A stretch of 64,000 bases of DNA, from assembly GCF_017976235.1 (NCBI RefSeq), contig NZ_JACVHC010000001.1, forward strand, positions 992,001-1,056,000. The letters run 5' to 3'. The DNA comes from Pseudomonas anatoliensis. Its GTDB lineage: Bacteria > Pseudomonadota > Gammaproteobacteria > Pseudomonadales > Pseudomonadaceae. Numbering within the stretch: position 1 is the first letter of the stretch; each line of letters starts with the position of its first letter. The notes beneath the pieces are model-generated. The model worked only from the letters and a program-made list of their open reading frames with translations. It was not told the DNA's origin and did not search any database. The translations under genes were made by a program, and so were the position numbers. Positions 9,038-17,653 of the stretch are shown piece after piece.

Positions 9038-9661
9038 TCATCGGTCACGCCTCCCAAGCACTCCATAGATCTCAGATACCACCTGCATCGTTGCCTCTTC
9101 GATTGTTCCTTCATTGCGGCATAGAACCCAACCGTGATCGGCTGCCGCTTGCTCGAACAATTCGGTACACAAAACGTGCTCTGCATATTTCTGAATCACA
9201 GTGCCGCCCAGTCCTCGCGATCGTGTCGCTGCCCTCGCCCATGAAATCTCCGGGTCGGTAACGACGCCGACATGCAGGTCTGGCACTCGTACGTCTCGAT
9301 CCATGTTCAACTGGAGAATGTCGGCAAACGGGACTGTTTGCCGAAACGCGGCGTCAGACGGATACCAGCGATCAATCAGGATGATGCTGTCTGGCGGTTG
9401 TTCAGTGAGCACATGCCGGGAAATCCAGCTGCGGCTTTCAGCAAAGGCCCGGCACACAACCCACTCCAGATCCCTGGAGGGATTTCGGGCGAGATTGTTG
9501 ACCAGGGCCATGGTTTCTGCCCTGTAGGGATCCCGTTTTCTCTCGCAAAGCCGAACAACTTTGTTGTTGTCGGCCCTCAGCACTTTCGCGACGGCCTCCA
9601 ACAGTGTGGTTTTACCGGTGCCCTTGGGCCCATCCAGAGAGACGAACAGCTGACGATTCAT
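9038..9661 (-). CDS. Thymidylate-kinase-like P-loop protein
   Basis: A 207-aa nucleotide monophosphate kinase-like protein. The P-loop is GPKGTGKTTL (residues 10-19), IDRWYPSDAAF corresponds to the DR(Y/H) motif of dTMP kinase, and RSRGLGGT is an Arg-containing lid region. It is about the size of Tmk but clearly diverged from the housekeeping enzyme, which is normally next to holB. It stands alone, 64 bp downstream of a MarR gene on the same strand. Function may be phosphorylation of a nucleotide or of another small molecule. The fold assignment is good; the substrate is unknown. Confidence 0.7.
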   Translation of the reverse strand: MNRQLFVSLDGPKGTGKTTLLEAVAKVLRADNNKVVRLCERKRDPYRAETMALVNNLARNPSRDLEWVVCRAFAESRSWISRHVLTEQPPDSIILIDRWYPSDAAFRQTVPFADILQLNMDRDVRVPDLHVGVVTDPEISWARAATRSRGLGGTVIQKYAEHVLCTELFEQAAADHGWVLCRNEGTIEEATMQVVSEIYGVLGRRDR

Positions 9662-9725
9662 TGTTCACATAATGTTGGATTTAGAGTTTATGGCTCTGCA
9701 CGTTCGCTGGCAGCGTCTCCTCACC

Positions 9726-10196
9726 TCACGCGTCACCAGGGTCATAGCTGTTGACGTTCGGCACTTGCAAATGCAGGCGGCCGAGCAAATCAACCAGCGT
9801 GTCGATCTCTGCTGCCGAGAGCCCGCTTAACAGGCGAGACTCACGTTCGAGTGCCACTTTCAGCACGCGGTCGTGCAGTTCTTTGCCGCTGGCCGTCAAC
9901 CGGACAGTCGAACGCCGGGCATCTGCCGGATCAGGCCGACTGGTGATTCGTCCGGCCGCCTCCAGCGTCTGCAATGAGCGACTGACAGCGCTTTTGTCGA
10001 GCCCGATGGCTTGGCAGATGCGGTTGGCGGAGATATCGGATTCAACAGCCAGCATTGAAAGCATCCGCCATTCAACCACGCCAATTCCGAAATGTTTGCG
10101 ATAGCACTGGGAGGCCCCAGTGGCGAGTTTGTTCGCCAGGAACGTCACCAGGCCAGGCACATAACGCGACAGGTTGAGTTGTGTTTCGGTAGGCAT
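9726..10196 (-). CDS. MarR-family transcriptional regulator
   Basis: 156 aa with the winged-helix core of MarR: VVEWRMLSMLAVESDISANRICQAIGLDKSAVSRSLQTLEAAG, then the wing with SRPDPADARRSTVRLTASG (the DxR signature). The ATG at 10194-10196 starts the conserved part; there is no strong Shine-Dalgarno sequence. It is divergent from the VanB/VanA-like oxygenase genes. A CTAATATTAG palindrome next to a TTGACA box lies between them, so it is probably a ligand-released repressor of both genes. Vanillate demethylases of Pseudomonas are usually under a GntR regulator, so a MarR here hints at another substrate. Confidence 0.88.
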   Translation of the reverse strand: MPTETQLNLSRYVPGLVTFLANKLATGASQCYRKHFGIGVVEWRMLSMLAVESDISANRICQAIGLDKSAVSRSLQTLEAAGRITSRPDPADARRSTVRLTASGKELHDRVLKVALERESRLLSGLSAAEIDTLVDLLGRLHLQVPNVNSYDPGDA

Positions 10197-10223
10197 AAAG
10201 AAAACACCGAAGGTCAAAGATCT

Positions 10224-10239
10224 CTAATATTAGTTGACA
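10224..10239 (+). promoter_or_regulatory. Candidate MarR operator joined to a -35 box
   Basis: The perfect palindrome CTAATATTAG (10224-10233) is directly followed by TTGACA (10234-10239), a consensus -35 box. About 16 bases further comes TAAGGA as a weak -10. The layout would let a MarR dimer block RNA polymerase upstream of the oxygenase reductase gene. Assignment is by position and symmetry only. Confidence 0.5.
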
Positions 10240-10488
10240 CCGCAACCAAATCGGATAAGGATTTACTCAGCCAAGCGATGCGTGCAATGCCCGCATACTA
10301 CGCCGTAGCACCACCTCAAAAAAATAATTATCAGGTCTTGCTCATGAATCCTTGTCCGTTGCGCCCTTCCCTGACGAATGCAACTTCTGCCCTTCCCTGC
10401 GCCTTTTCTCCTGGCTGATTTGTAGCCCGCACGCGCGCTTTTTCACCCTTGTTTTTTCAGCAGCCACTTCAGTGTGGAGGGAGAAGTC

Positions 10489-11442
10489 ATGTTTGAAGTC
10501 AACGTCACCCGCAAAGAGATCGAAGCTGAAGGTATTTGCAGCTTCGAGCTCTGTGCCAACGACGGCAGCCCGTTGCCCCCTTTCGAGGCAGGTGCGCACA
10601 TCGACGTTCACATTGCCGGCGGCCTCACGCGCCAATACTCGCTATGCAATGACCCCACGGAGCGTCATCGCTATTTGATCAGCGTGCTCAAGGATCCGGC
10701 CTCGCGTGGCGGCTCCCGCGCCATGCACGAGCGGGTCAGCCAAGGCCAGACACTCAGCATCAGCGCGCCGCGCAACCTGTTTTCACTCGCACCCGCAGCC
10801 AAGCGGCACCTTTTGTTTGGCGGCGGTATTGGCATCACGCCAATGCTGGCAATGGCACATGAGCTTCACCGTCAGGGCGCGGATTTCGAATTGCATTACT
10901 GCTTTAGATCCACAGAGCGCGCTGCCTTCATTCAGTGGTTCGGGCAAGCGCCATTCGCCAGTCGCGTGTACTTGCACGACGACAGCGGCTCGCCTGAACA
11001 GAAACTTGATGCCGCCGCCCTGTTAGCGACGCCGGGCTGTGCGAGCCACCTTTACGTATGCGGCCCGTCAGGGTTCATGAGTTTCATTCTGGACACTGCA
11101 CAAGCAGCCAACTGGCCCGAAGACCGGGTGCACCGAGAGTTTTTCGCCGCTGCACCAGTCGATCAAAGCGCTGATACGCCGTTTGAAGTGCAGATAGCCA
11201 GCAGCGGGCAGATATTCCACATCCCCGCCGACCGGACTGTTTTCGAGGTACTCGATGAGGCCGGTATTGAAATCGAAACCTCCTGCGAGCAAGGCGTCTG
11301 CGGCACCTGTGTCACGCGTCTGCTCGATGGCATTGGTGATCATCGTGACCAGTTTTTGACTGCCGCAGAACACGCCGCCAATGACCGTTTCACCCCGTGC
11401 TGCTCACGTGCCAAATCGCCCCGCCTGGTATTGGACCTTTGA
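10489..11442 (+). CDS. VanB-like oxygenase reductase (FMN, NAD, [2Fe-2S])
   Basis: A 317-aa phthalate-dioxygenase-reductase-type protein. Flavin-binding RQYSLCND is near residue 50, the NAD-binding LFGGGIGITPMLAMA near residue 105, and the C-terminal plant-type ferredoxin shows CEQGVCGTC with the fourth Cys about 30 residues on (TPCCSRA). It passes electrons from NADH to the Rieske oxygenase encoded 36 bp downstream. GGAGGG precedes the ATG at 10489. It is similar to VanB in size and domain order, but the family serves many O-demethylases and hydroxylases, so I do not assign the gene symbol. Confidence 0.9.
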   Translation: MFEVNVTRKEIEAEGICSFELCANDGSPLPPFEAGAHIDVHIAGGLTRQYSLCNDPTERHRYLISVLKDPASRGGSRAMHERVSQGQTLSISAPRNLFSLAPAAKRHLLFGGGIGITPMLAMAHELHRQGADFELHYCFRSTERAAFIQWFGQAPFASRVYLHDDSGSPEQKLDAAALLATPGCASHLYVCGPSGFMSFILDTAQAANWPEDRVHREFFAAAPVDQSADTPFEVQIASSGQIFHIPADRTVFEVLDEAGIEIETSCEQGVCGTCVTRLLDGIGDHRDQFLTAAEHAANDRFTPCCSRAKSPRLVLDL

Positions 11443-11478
11443 CCTGAACCGAGCATTGCCCGCTCGCCGGAGAACACC

Positions 11479-12558
11479 ATGACGACTGCCGCCCTGCCCC
11501 TTGCCCACGAGATTGCGCCGCCCACCCTATCGAGTTTCCCACTCGATCAATGGTACGTCGCCGCGCTCGGTTGGGAGCTGAAGGATCAACCCATTGGCCG
11601 CACGCTGCTGAACAAATCCGTGGTGCTGTTTCGCACCGCCGATAACCAGGTCGCCGCACTGGAAGACCGCTGCTGTCACCGGGCCCTCCCACTGTCCAAC
11701 GGCACGCTGGAAGAACGTGGCTTGCGCTGCGGCTATCACGGCCTGTTGTTCAACGAGGGCGGCAAGTGCATCGAAATTCCCGGCCAGGACAGGATTCCGA
11801 GCAAGGCGAAAGTGCCCGCCTACCACGTGCGCGAGCAGGACCAGATCATCTGGATCTGGTTCGGTAGCGCCGAGCATCCTGAGCCGACATTCGCGCCGCC
11901 CACCTACGACGTCCATAGCAGTGGCAAATACCTGTTCGACGGTGATGTCTATCACTACGACGCGCCCTATCAGCTCATCCACGACAACCTCATGGACCTC
12001 AGCCATCTGGGCTACGTCCATTTACGCACCATCGGCGGCAACGCCAGCATTCATATGAACGCGCAGATGAACGTGGACGGTGACGACTCGATGGTCCGCG
12101 TGGTTCGGCACATGCCCGACTCCGTGCCACCGCCGACCTACACCGCAGCCTATCCGTTCAAGGGCAACGTTGATCGCTGGCAGGAAATCGAATTTCACAT
12201 CAATCACCTGCGCATCTGGACCGGGGCGGTAGACGCAGGCACGGACAATCTGAACGACCCCGACCGCGCCGGCTTCCATATGCGCGGTTTTCACGGCGTG
12301 ACACCAGAAACCGAAAGCTCAAGCCACTACTTCTGGACCATAGCCACCAACCCTGAAAATGATCCGCAGGCGGTCATGGCCAAAGTGCTCGAGCAGACCA
12401 TGTTGACGTTCGACGAAGACAAGGTGGTAATCGAAGCCCAGTACCAGAACATGTGCCGCTTCGGCACACGCCCGATGATCGATATTCATGTCGATGTAGG
12501 CGCCAACCGTGCTCGCAGAATCATCGAGCGACTGCGCAACGGCCCCGTTCAAGGCTGA
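11479..12558 (+). CDS. Rieske non-heme iron oxygenase, VanA-like
   Basis: A 359-aa oxygenase alpha subunit. The N-terminal Rieske domain has RCCHRALPLS and RCGYHGLLF (C-x-H and C-x2-H). The catalytic domain has DNLMDLSHLGYVH, which supplies the bridging Asp and the iron-binding His residues. It is the length of homotrimeric O-demethylases such as vanillate demethylase. It follows its reductase by 36 bp with a GGAG Shine-Dalgarno sequence. It would demethylate or hydroxylate an aromatic compound and could act upstream of the ring-cleavage genes that follow on the opposite strand. Substrate unknown. Confidence 0.88.
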   Translation: MTTAALPLAHEIAPPTLSSFPLDQWYVAALGWELKDQPIGRTLLNKSVVLFRTADNQVAALEDRCCHRALPLSNGTLEERGLRCGYHGLLFNEGGKCIEIPGQDRIPSKAKVPAYHVREQDQIIWIWFGSAEHPEPTFAPPTYDVHSSGKYLFDGDVYHYDAPYQLIHDNLMDLSHLGYVHLRTIGGNASIHMNAQMNVDGDDSMVRVVRHMPDSVPPPTYTAAYPFKGNVDRWQEIEFHINHLRIWTGAVDAGTDNLNDPDRAGFHMRGFHGVTPETESSSHYFWTIATNPENDPQAVMAKVLEQTMLTFDEDKVVIEAQYQNMCRFGTRPMIDIHVDVGANRARRIIERLRNGPVQG

Positions 12559-12566
12559 CGATGCAT

Positions 12567-12603
12567 CACCCAGCCGCCGCCAACAGCGCGTGGCGGCTGG
12601 GTG
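12567..12603. terminator. Long hairpin between convergent oxygenase and sulfatase genes
   Basis: CACCCAGCCGCC pairs perfectly with GGCGGCTGGGTG (12-bp arms, 13-base loop) in the 56-bp gap between the two stop codons. It has no T-tract on either strand. It is a good candidate for a bidirectional transcription or decay barrier. Confidence 0.6.
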
Positions 12604-12614
12604 GTTGCGCCGTA

Positions 12615-14258
12615 TCAGCGCGGCGCGAAGACCACGCCGACCTGCGCGGCATACTTCAGCCAGGCGGCCTTGAGCCGTTCGACGGTTTGCGGTTGGGCAC
12701 CCGCCAGGTCATGGGTTTCACCGCGATCCTGTGCGACATCAAACAACTGCCATTGGGGCGGCTGCGCGTGGTCGCCGAATCCCGCCTGCGGGCGCATGCC
12801 CAACAACTTGAGGTTGCCCTCGCGATAGTAGGCGTTGCCGAACAACTCTGCGGCCAGAATGCCATCGCCGTGGGGGCTGCCTTTGCCCGTCAGCAGGGGC
12901 AGGATAGATTTGCCGGTGATCGGGTGCTTGCCCGCCTCGCTCGGCAAGCTGATGCCCGCCAACTCGAGAAAGGTCGGCGCCAGGTCATCCACCCGTGCCA
13001 CGCCCCGTTCCACGCCCTGACGACGCAGTGTCCTGGGCAGTTGAACAATCGCCGGAACGCTGATCCCGCCTTCGGCAGTGGTGCCCTTGAACAGGTGAAA
13101 CGGTGCTGCGCTGACTTCGGCCCAACGCATGCCATAGTCGATCTGCGAACTTGGTTGGCCGAGGTTCGCCAAGCGGTTATCGGTTTTTGCGCCGGGGGGA
13201 TAGAACTGCGCATGGTTTTCAGCGGCCGCGCCGTTGTCAGACATGAACACGATCAGCGTGTTGTCGTACTGGCCGCTCTCGCGCAGATACTCGATCAGGC
13301 GGCCAATGTTGTGGTCGAGGTTGTCGACCATCGCCGCGTAGATTTCCATTTTTCGCGCTTCAAACTGTTGCTGCTCAGCCGTTAGCTGGTCCCAGCCCGG
13401 CAGTTTTGGATTGACCGGCAAGGGTTGCGCCGGTTGCGCGTCCTTTGCCAGCAAACCGAGCGTCTTCATCCGCTCGATCCGCGTCTGGCGCACGTTGTCG
13501 TAGCCCTGATCGAAGCGGCCGCGGTATTTATCCAGATACTCCTTGGGCGCCTGCAACGGCCAATGCGGTGAGGTATAGGCTGCGTAGGCGAAAAAAGGCT
13601 TGCCTTGGCTTTTGGTGTTTTGCAGATAACCGATCAGCTTATCGGTGTAGAAATCGCTGGAATAAAAACTGTCGGGCACCTGCACCGCCCGGCCGTTTTC
13701 CCGATAATGCACCTGCTCCAGTTTGCTCGGTTCAACGCTAGAAGGCTTGAAGTGCGACGCGCCGCCCTCCAGCAAGGTGAACGACTGCTCGAATCCGCGC
13801 TGATCGGGGCCCTGATCAGCCTCCAGACCCAAGTGCCATTTACCGACCATGAGCGTTTGGTAACCGCCATTCTTGAGCAGCTCGGCCACCGAGTAGACAC
13901 GTTGATTCAGATACCCCTCATACCCCGGTTTGCCGCGTTGAAACGGCTGCAGCGCTTCGGCCATGGTGCCAAGCCCGGCGAGGTGATTATCGGTGCCGGA
14001 CATCAGCATCGAACGGGTGATCGAACAGGTCGGCGCGGCGTACATGCTGGTGAACTGCAAGCCCTCGCGCGCCAGTGAATCGAGGGTGGGCGTGTTGATT
14101 TCACCGCCAAAACTGCCGAGGTCGGAATAACCCAGATCGTCGGCGACGATCAGCAGGATGTTCGGTGGCGTCGACTCCGCAGTGGCAGCCATCGCCAGGC
14201 TGCTCCCCAGCGTCAGCGCGCCTAGCAGCAGGCTTAAAGGCATTCGCAGAAAAGGCAT
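12615..14258 (-). CDS. Exported arylsulfatase, with altered CxPxR motif
   Basis: A 547-aa alkaline-phosphatase-superfamily sulfatase. The N-terminal signal peptide ends near AMAATA. Metal ligands are seen in ILLIVADDLGYSDLG and later in MSDNGAAAENH, and GKWHLGLEADQG is a second sulfatase signature. The formylglycine motif is C-S-I-T-R, with Ile where C-x-P/A-x-R is usual. The enzyme would act in the periplasm and release sulfate from an aryl or alkyl sulfate. It is the last gene of the long minus-strand catabolic series, 49 bp after the cyclase. It may desulfate a phenolic substrate before import. Confidence 0.9.
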   Translation of the reverse strand: MPFLRMPLSLLLGALTLGSSLAMAATAESTPPNILLIVADDLGYSDLGSFGGEINTPTLDSLAREGLQFTSMYAAPTCSITRSMLMSGTDNHLAGLGTMAEALQPFQRGKPGYEGYLNQRVYSVAELLKNGGYQTLMVGKWHLGLEADQGPDQRGFEQSFTLLEGGASHFKPSSVEPSKLEQVHYRENGRAVQVPDSFYSSDFYTDKLIGYLQNTKSQGKPFFAYAAYTSPHWPLQAPKEYLDKYRGRFDQGYDNVRQTRIERMKTLGLLAKDAQPAQPLPVNPKLPGWDQLTAEQQQFEARKMEIYAAMVDNLDHNIGRLIEYLRESGQYDNTLIVFMSDNGAAAENHAQFYPPGAKTDNRLANLGQPSSQIDYGMRWAEVSAAPFHLFKGTTAEGGISVPAIVQLPRTLRRQGVERGVARVDDLAPTFLELAGISLPSEAGKHPITGKSILPLLTGKGSPHGDGILAAELFGNAYYREGNLKLLGMRPQAGFGDHAQPPQWQLFDVAQDRGETHDLAGAQPQTVERLKAAWLKYAAQVGVVFAPR

Positions 14259-14307
14259 GGTTTCTCTCTTGTTGTTTGATCAAAATGCCACGGGCAGCAG
14301 CGGCAAC

Positions 14308-15099
14308 TCACTCCTCGAAGATCGCCACCGCGCGCACGAATCCGGCCGATGCGTGTTTGATTTTGTAGGGGAAGCACGACACCACGAAGCCATTGGCCGG
14401 CAAGGTTTCAAGATTGGCCAGTTTTTCCATTTGCCCGTAGCCGATATCACGCCCGGCCTTGTGCCCTTCCCAGATGATCGAGGCGTCGCCGCTGGCGGCG
14501 AATCGCTCGCGGGTGTACTTGAACGGCGCGTCCCAACTCCAGGCGTCGGTGCCGACTACCCGCACACCGCGCTCCAGCAAATACATCGTGGCTTCACGGC
14601 CGATCCCGACGCCGGCATCCAGATAGCCGGGCTGACCGAACAATTCGCCGGCACGGGTATTGATCAACACGATATCCAGTGGCTGCAACACATGGTCGAT
14701 ACGGGCCAGCTCCGCTTCGACTTCTTGCGCGGTCACCACATGGCCGTCGGGCATGTGCCGAAAATCCAGTTTGACCCCCGCTTGCAGGCACCAGTCCAGC
14801 GGCAATTCGTCGATACCGAATGCCGGTTGGCCGCCATCGGTGGTCGACGCGTAATGCCACGGCGCGTCCATGTGCGTGCCGCTGTGGGTGGTGATTTGCA
14901 GACGCTCGGCGGCCCATGACTCTTTACCCGGCATCTGCTCCAGTTGCAGCCCGGGAAACATCGCGGCCATTTCTGGCCAGCCCTGCTGGTGATCCATGTA
15001 ATCGATCTTCGGCAGCAACGGCGGCGGATCGGTGTAAGGGTTATTGTCGAGCGTGACCGAGAGGTCGACCAGGCGACGTTTAGGCTTGGCTGGCTGCAT
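14308..15099 (-). CDS. Cyclase-family metal hydrolase (kynurenine formamidase/isatin hydrolase fold)
   Basis: A 263-aa protein of the 'cyclase' family. It has the metal-binding motif HSGTHMDAPWHY near residue 90 (HxGTHxDxPxH). The family hydrolyses N-formyl, lactam or lactone bonds, as in kynurenine formamidase and isatin hydrolase. Its start lies 20 bases inside the end of the preceding SDR gene, which indicates tight co-translation. In this operon it may open a lactone or amide formed during ring breakdown. Family assignment is firm; reaction is inferred. Confidence 0.85.
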   Translation of the reverse strand: MQPAKPKRRLVDLSVTLDNNPYTDPPPLLPKIDYMDHQQGWPEMAAMFPGLQLEQMPGKESWAAERLQITTHSGTHMDAPWHYASTTDGGQPAFGIDELPLDWCLQAGVKLDFRHMPDGHVVTAQEVEAELARIDHVLQPLDIVLINTRAGELFGQPGYLDAGVGIGREATMYLLERGVRVVGTDAWSWDAPFKYTRERFAASGDASIIWEGHKAGRDIGYGQMEKLANLETLPANGFVVSCFPYKIKHASAGFVRAVAIFEE

Positions 15100-16081
15100 G
15101 AAGGGAATCTCCAGTAATCGATAAATGCCGAGGGGCGGCGGGGTTCAGTGAGTTGCGAATCAACGTGGCGGCGTTGCCGTCATGGCTGAAACCCGCGGCA
15201 CGCGCCTGTGGGGTTTTCAACGGTGGCAGACGCCCGAACAGCGCTTCCAACTGACTGTCGGGGACGTAAGTGATCAGGTTGCGGCGTTCCTGCCCATAAC
15301 TCGCCGCCAAGGCATCGACCACTTGGGCAATCGACAGATGCAGTACCGGCAATTGCCACACCCGTTGCGATTCGAGTTCGTGGTGATCCAGCTCAGCGGC
15401 GTGCATCAGGTTGTTCACGCAGCAGCGCACCGACATCCACCAAGCAGTGGCCTCGGCGGAAACCGGGCAACGATAGGACTCGCCTTCGGCAAAGGCGCGC
15501 AGCAAGTCACTCATGAACGCCGAGCGTAATCCGTTGGGTTCGCGCGGGCGGGCAACGATGCCAGGCAGGCGCAGTGCGCGCCCGTCCACTTCCCCGCGCC
15601 TGGCCAGGTCGACAATGACACTCTCGACCATGGCCTTGTGCGTGCCGTAAGAAAGCTCCGGATGCAGCGGTGCCTGCTCATTCATGCGCACAGGCAATTC
15701 GCCGCCGTAGACCGCGACACTGCTGGCGTACACCAGCACCGGCGGCTGGGTTTTGTTGCGCAACTGATCGAGTAATTCGAGGCTCGCCAAGAGGTTGACC
15801 TGGTAGCCCTGCGTGTAATGTTCTTCCGCCGCGCCACCAGCAATGCTCGCCAGGTGAAAAACCACATCAATGCCATCGGCGAGCACCCGGCGCATTAACG
15901 CGGCGTCGGTAATATTGCCGCGATGACGGCGCAAGCGCGGATCGTCCGGCAGGCCTTGCAAGTCAGTGTCCAGCACCAGCATCGAAACAATGATCCGTCC
16001 ACGCACGCTGCCCTTCGCCAGCAGACAGCGCACCAGTTCGCGCCCGACGAAGCCGTTGGCCCCGGTAATCAACACACGCAT
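15080..16081 (-). CDS. NAD-dependent extended SDR (D-erythronate-dehydrogenase-like)
   Basis: 333 aa. It has the extended SDR glycine motif ITGANGFVGRELV at the very start and the active site YGTHKAM (YxxxK), with Ser in VYASSVAVYGG. It resembles the DenD/UDP-glucose-epimerase-like group, which oxidises or epimerises sugar acids. I chose the ATG at 16079-16081 because AAGGAG lies 6-11 bases upstream; a start at 16123 is less likely. It is packed 10 bp after the FAH gene and overlaps the cyclase gene. In this setting it may oxidise a hydroxyl of a ring-fission product or glycoside-derived part. Confidence 0.85.
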   Translation of the reverse strand: MRVLITGANGFVGRELVRCLLAKGSVRGRIIVSMLVLDTDLQGLPDDPRLRRHRGNITDAALMRRVLADGIDVVFHLASIAGGAAEEHYTQGYQVNLLASLELLDQLRNKTQPPVLVYASSVAVYGGELPVRMNEQAPLHPELSYGTHKAMVESVIVDLARRGEVDGRALRLPGIVARPREPNGLRSAFMSDLLRAFAEGESYRCPVSAEATAWWMSVRCCVNNLMHAAELDHHELESQRVWQLPVLHLSIAQVVDALAASYGQERRNLITYVPDSQLEALFGRLPPLKTPQARAAGFSHDGNAATLIRNSLNPAAPRHLSITGDSLHAASQA

Positions 16082-16091
16082 GTGCCGCTCC

Positions 16092-17075
16092 TTAGCCTTG
16101 GGCCTTGACGACGCATTGCTCAATCGCGCCGAACACTGACTGACCGTCAGCCCCCAGGACGTTCATGTGCACGCGATCACCGAAGCGCATGAAAGCGGTT
16201 TGCGGGGCGCCGTGCTCGATCATCTCGATGGCGCGGCGTTCGGCAATGCAGGCCGAACCGACACTGCGCTCGGCATTGGAAACCGTACCGGAGCCGATCA
16301 ACGTGCCGGCACCCAACCGGCGAGTCAGCGCGGCATGGGCGATCAACTGGCCAAAACCGAAGGTCATCTGCCCACCGTGTGGATGACCGAACCACTCGCC
16401 ATTCCAGCTCACCTGCAACGGCAGATGCACACGCCCGTCGCGCCAGGCATCGCCCAGTTCGTCCGGGGTGATTGCCACCGGGGCGAAGCTCGACGACGGT
16501 TTGGCCTGCAAAAAGCCGAAGCCGGTTTTCATCTCCCGAGGGGCCAGCGCGCGCAGGCTGACGTCGTTGATCTGCAGGATCAGCTTGATGTGCCCAATGG
16601 CCTGCTCCGCGCTGCAACCCAGCGGCACGTCGTCCACCAGCACGACGAACTCGCCTTCAAAGTCGATGCCCTGGCTTTCACTGGGCAGCGCAATGTTGTC
16701 GTGGGCGCCGAGGAAATCATCGCCGGCGCCCTGATACATCAACGGCGTGTGTTCGACGCCTTCAATGGGGTCAAGGTTGAAAGCCTTTTGCATCAGCGCG
16801 CCATGGCTGAGGAATGCCGAGCCGTCGCACCATTGGTAGGCGCGTGGCAACGGTGCCATGGCCTGAGTCGGGTCGAAGGCAAACGCGTCAGGCGCATCGC
16901 CCGCGTTCAACCGGGTGGCCAGCGCCTGCAAGCGCGGTTCGGCATCAGGCCAGTCTTCTATAGCCTGTTGCAGGGTGTACGCCACCGAGCCGGCATCCAG
17001 TGCCCATTGCAGATCCCGCGAGACGATGACCAGTTGTCCATCACGATGGCCGTTTTTCAGCGTGGCGAGTTTCAT
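16092..17075 (-). CDS. Fumarylacetoacetate hydrolase (FAH) family protein
   Basis: A 327-aa protein with an N-terminal FAH-type domain and the catalytic FAH domain. The metal-binding motif is GIDFEGEFVV (ExE) with a downstream Asp in VDDVPLG, and the C-terminal region GTLIGSGTVSNAERSVGSACI is typical. The family cleaves carbon-carbon bonds of ring-fission products such as fumarylacetoacetate, fumarylpyruvate or acylpyruvates. Its start overlaps the end of the cupin gene by four bases. It is likely to process the product of the dioxygenase encoded at 27296. The exact substrate is unknown. Confidence 0.88.
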   Translation of the reverse strand: MKLATLKNGHRDGQLVIVSRDLQWALDAGSVAYTLQQAIEDWPDAEPRLQALATRLNAGDAPDAFAFDPTQAMAPLPRAYQWCDGSAFLSHGALMQKAFNLDPIEGVEHTPLMYQGAGDDFLGAHDNIALPSESQGIDFEGEFVVLVDDVPLGCSAEQAIGHIKLILQINDVSLRALAPREMKTGFGFLQAKPSSSFAPVAITPDELGDAWRDGRVHLPLQVSWNGEWFGHPHGGQMTFGFGQLIAHAALTRRLGAGTLIGSGTVSNAERSVGSACIAERRAIEMIEHGAPQTAFMRFGDRVHMNVLGADGQSVFGAIEQCVVKAQG

Positions 17076-17653
17076 GATGATGCTCCTTGCACAGAATTCA
17101 GTTCAGCGGCAAAGCGCCCGTCGAGCAGGATGAACACCATGCGCGCCATGGCTTCGGTACGGTTGCTCCAGGCATGGTTGGTGCCGCGTTGCACCACCAC
17201 GTCGCCGCGCTTGAGGTGCACGTCTTCCTCGTCCAGCACCAGCCAGACCTCACCTTCGGTGACGATGCCGTAGTCGAGGGTTTCCGTGCGGTGCATCAGT
17301 TTGTGTTTGCCTGCGCCCTGCCCCGTGCCGGCATGCGACTCGCCGATTTCGGCAAATACCGCCGCGGCGTTTTCATCGCTGACCTGGTTCTGCACGCTGT
17401 CGGGCGGGATGTCGACCACGCGAATCACGCTGCCTTGCGCCGCGGGACTGAGTCGCAACGGTTGGGCGCTCGGATCACTCGCATTGTCGAGCGGTGCGGG
17501 GCTGGCGCCGGTGTTCCACAATTCGTAAAACACCGTGCCGGGCACCGCCAGCAGCGGGAACACGTTAGGCGTCGGCCCGCAGCTGGCGACAATGGCCCGG
17601 CCTTGGGCGTTGTAGCCGGTGACCACTCTTTTGAACTCGGGAAGGGTCTGCAT
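17072..17653 (-). CDS. Cupin-domain protein
   Basis: A 193-aa protein with one C-terminal cupin: HRTETLDYGIVTEGEVWLVL (motif 1) and LKRGDVVVQRGTNHAWSN (motif 2, with G-x5-G-x2-H-x3-N form). The N-terminal half is a small beta-rich domain. Such cupins recur in aromatic-degradation operons and may isomerise or bind ring-fission products, or act as hydrolytic helpers; several have no assigned reaction. It starts directly after the MFS stop (adjacent bases) and overlaps the FAH gene by four bases, so it belongs to the same mRNA. Confidence 0.82.
   Translation of the reverse strand: MQTLPEFKRVVTGYNAQGRAIVASCGPTPNVFPLLAVPGTVFYELWNTGASPAPLDNASDPSAQPLRLSPAAQGSVIRVVDIPPDSVQNQVSDENAAAVFAEIGESHAGTGQGAGKHKLMHRTETLDYGIVTEGEVWLVLDEEDVHLKRGDVVVQRGTNHAWSNRTEAMARMVFILLDGRFAAELNSVQGASS

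Noticed and set aside
10489-12558. Naming the oxygenase pair vanB and vanA
   Set aside because: Domains match, but the MarR regulator and the catabolic neighbours differ from vanillate loci, and substrate specificity in this family cannot be judged by eye.
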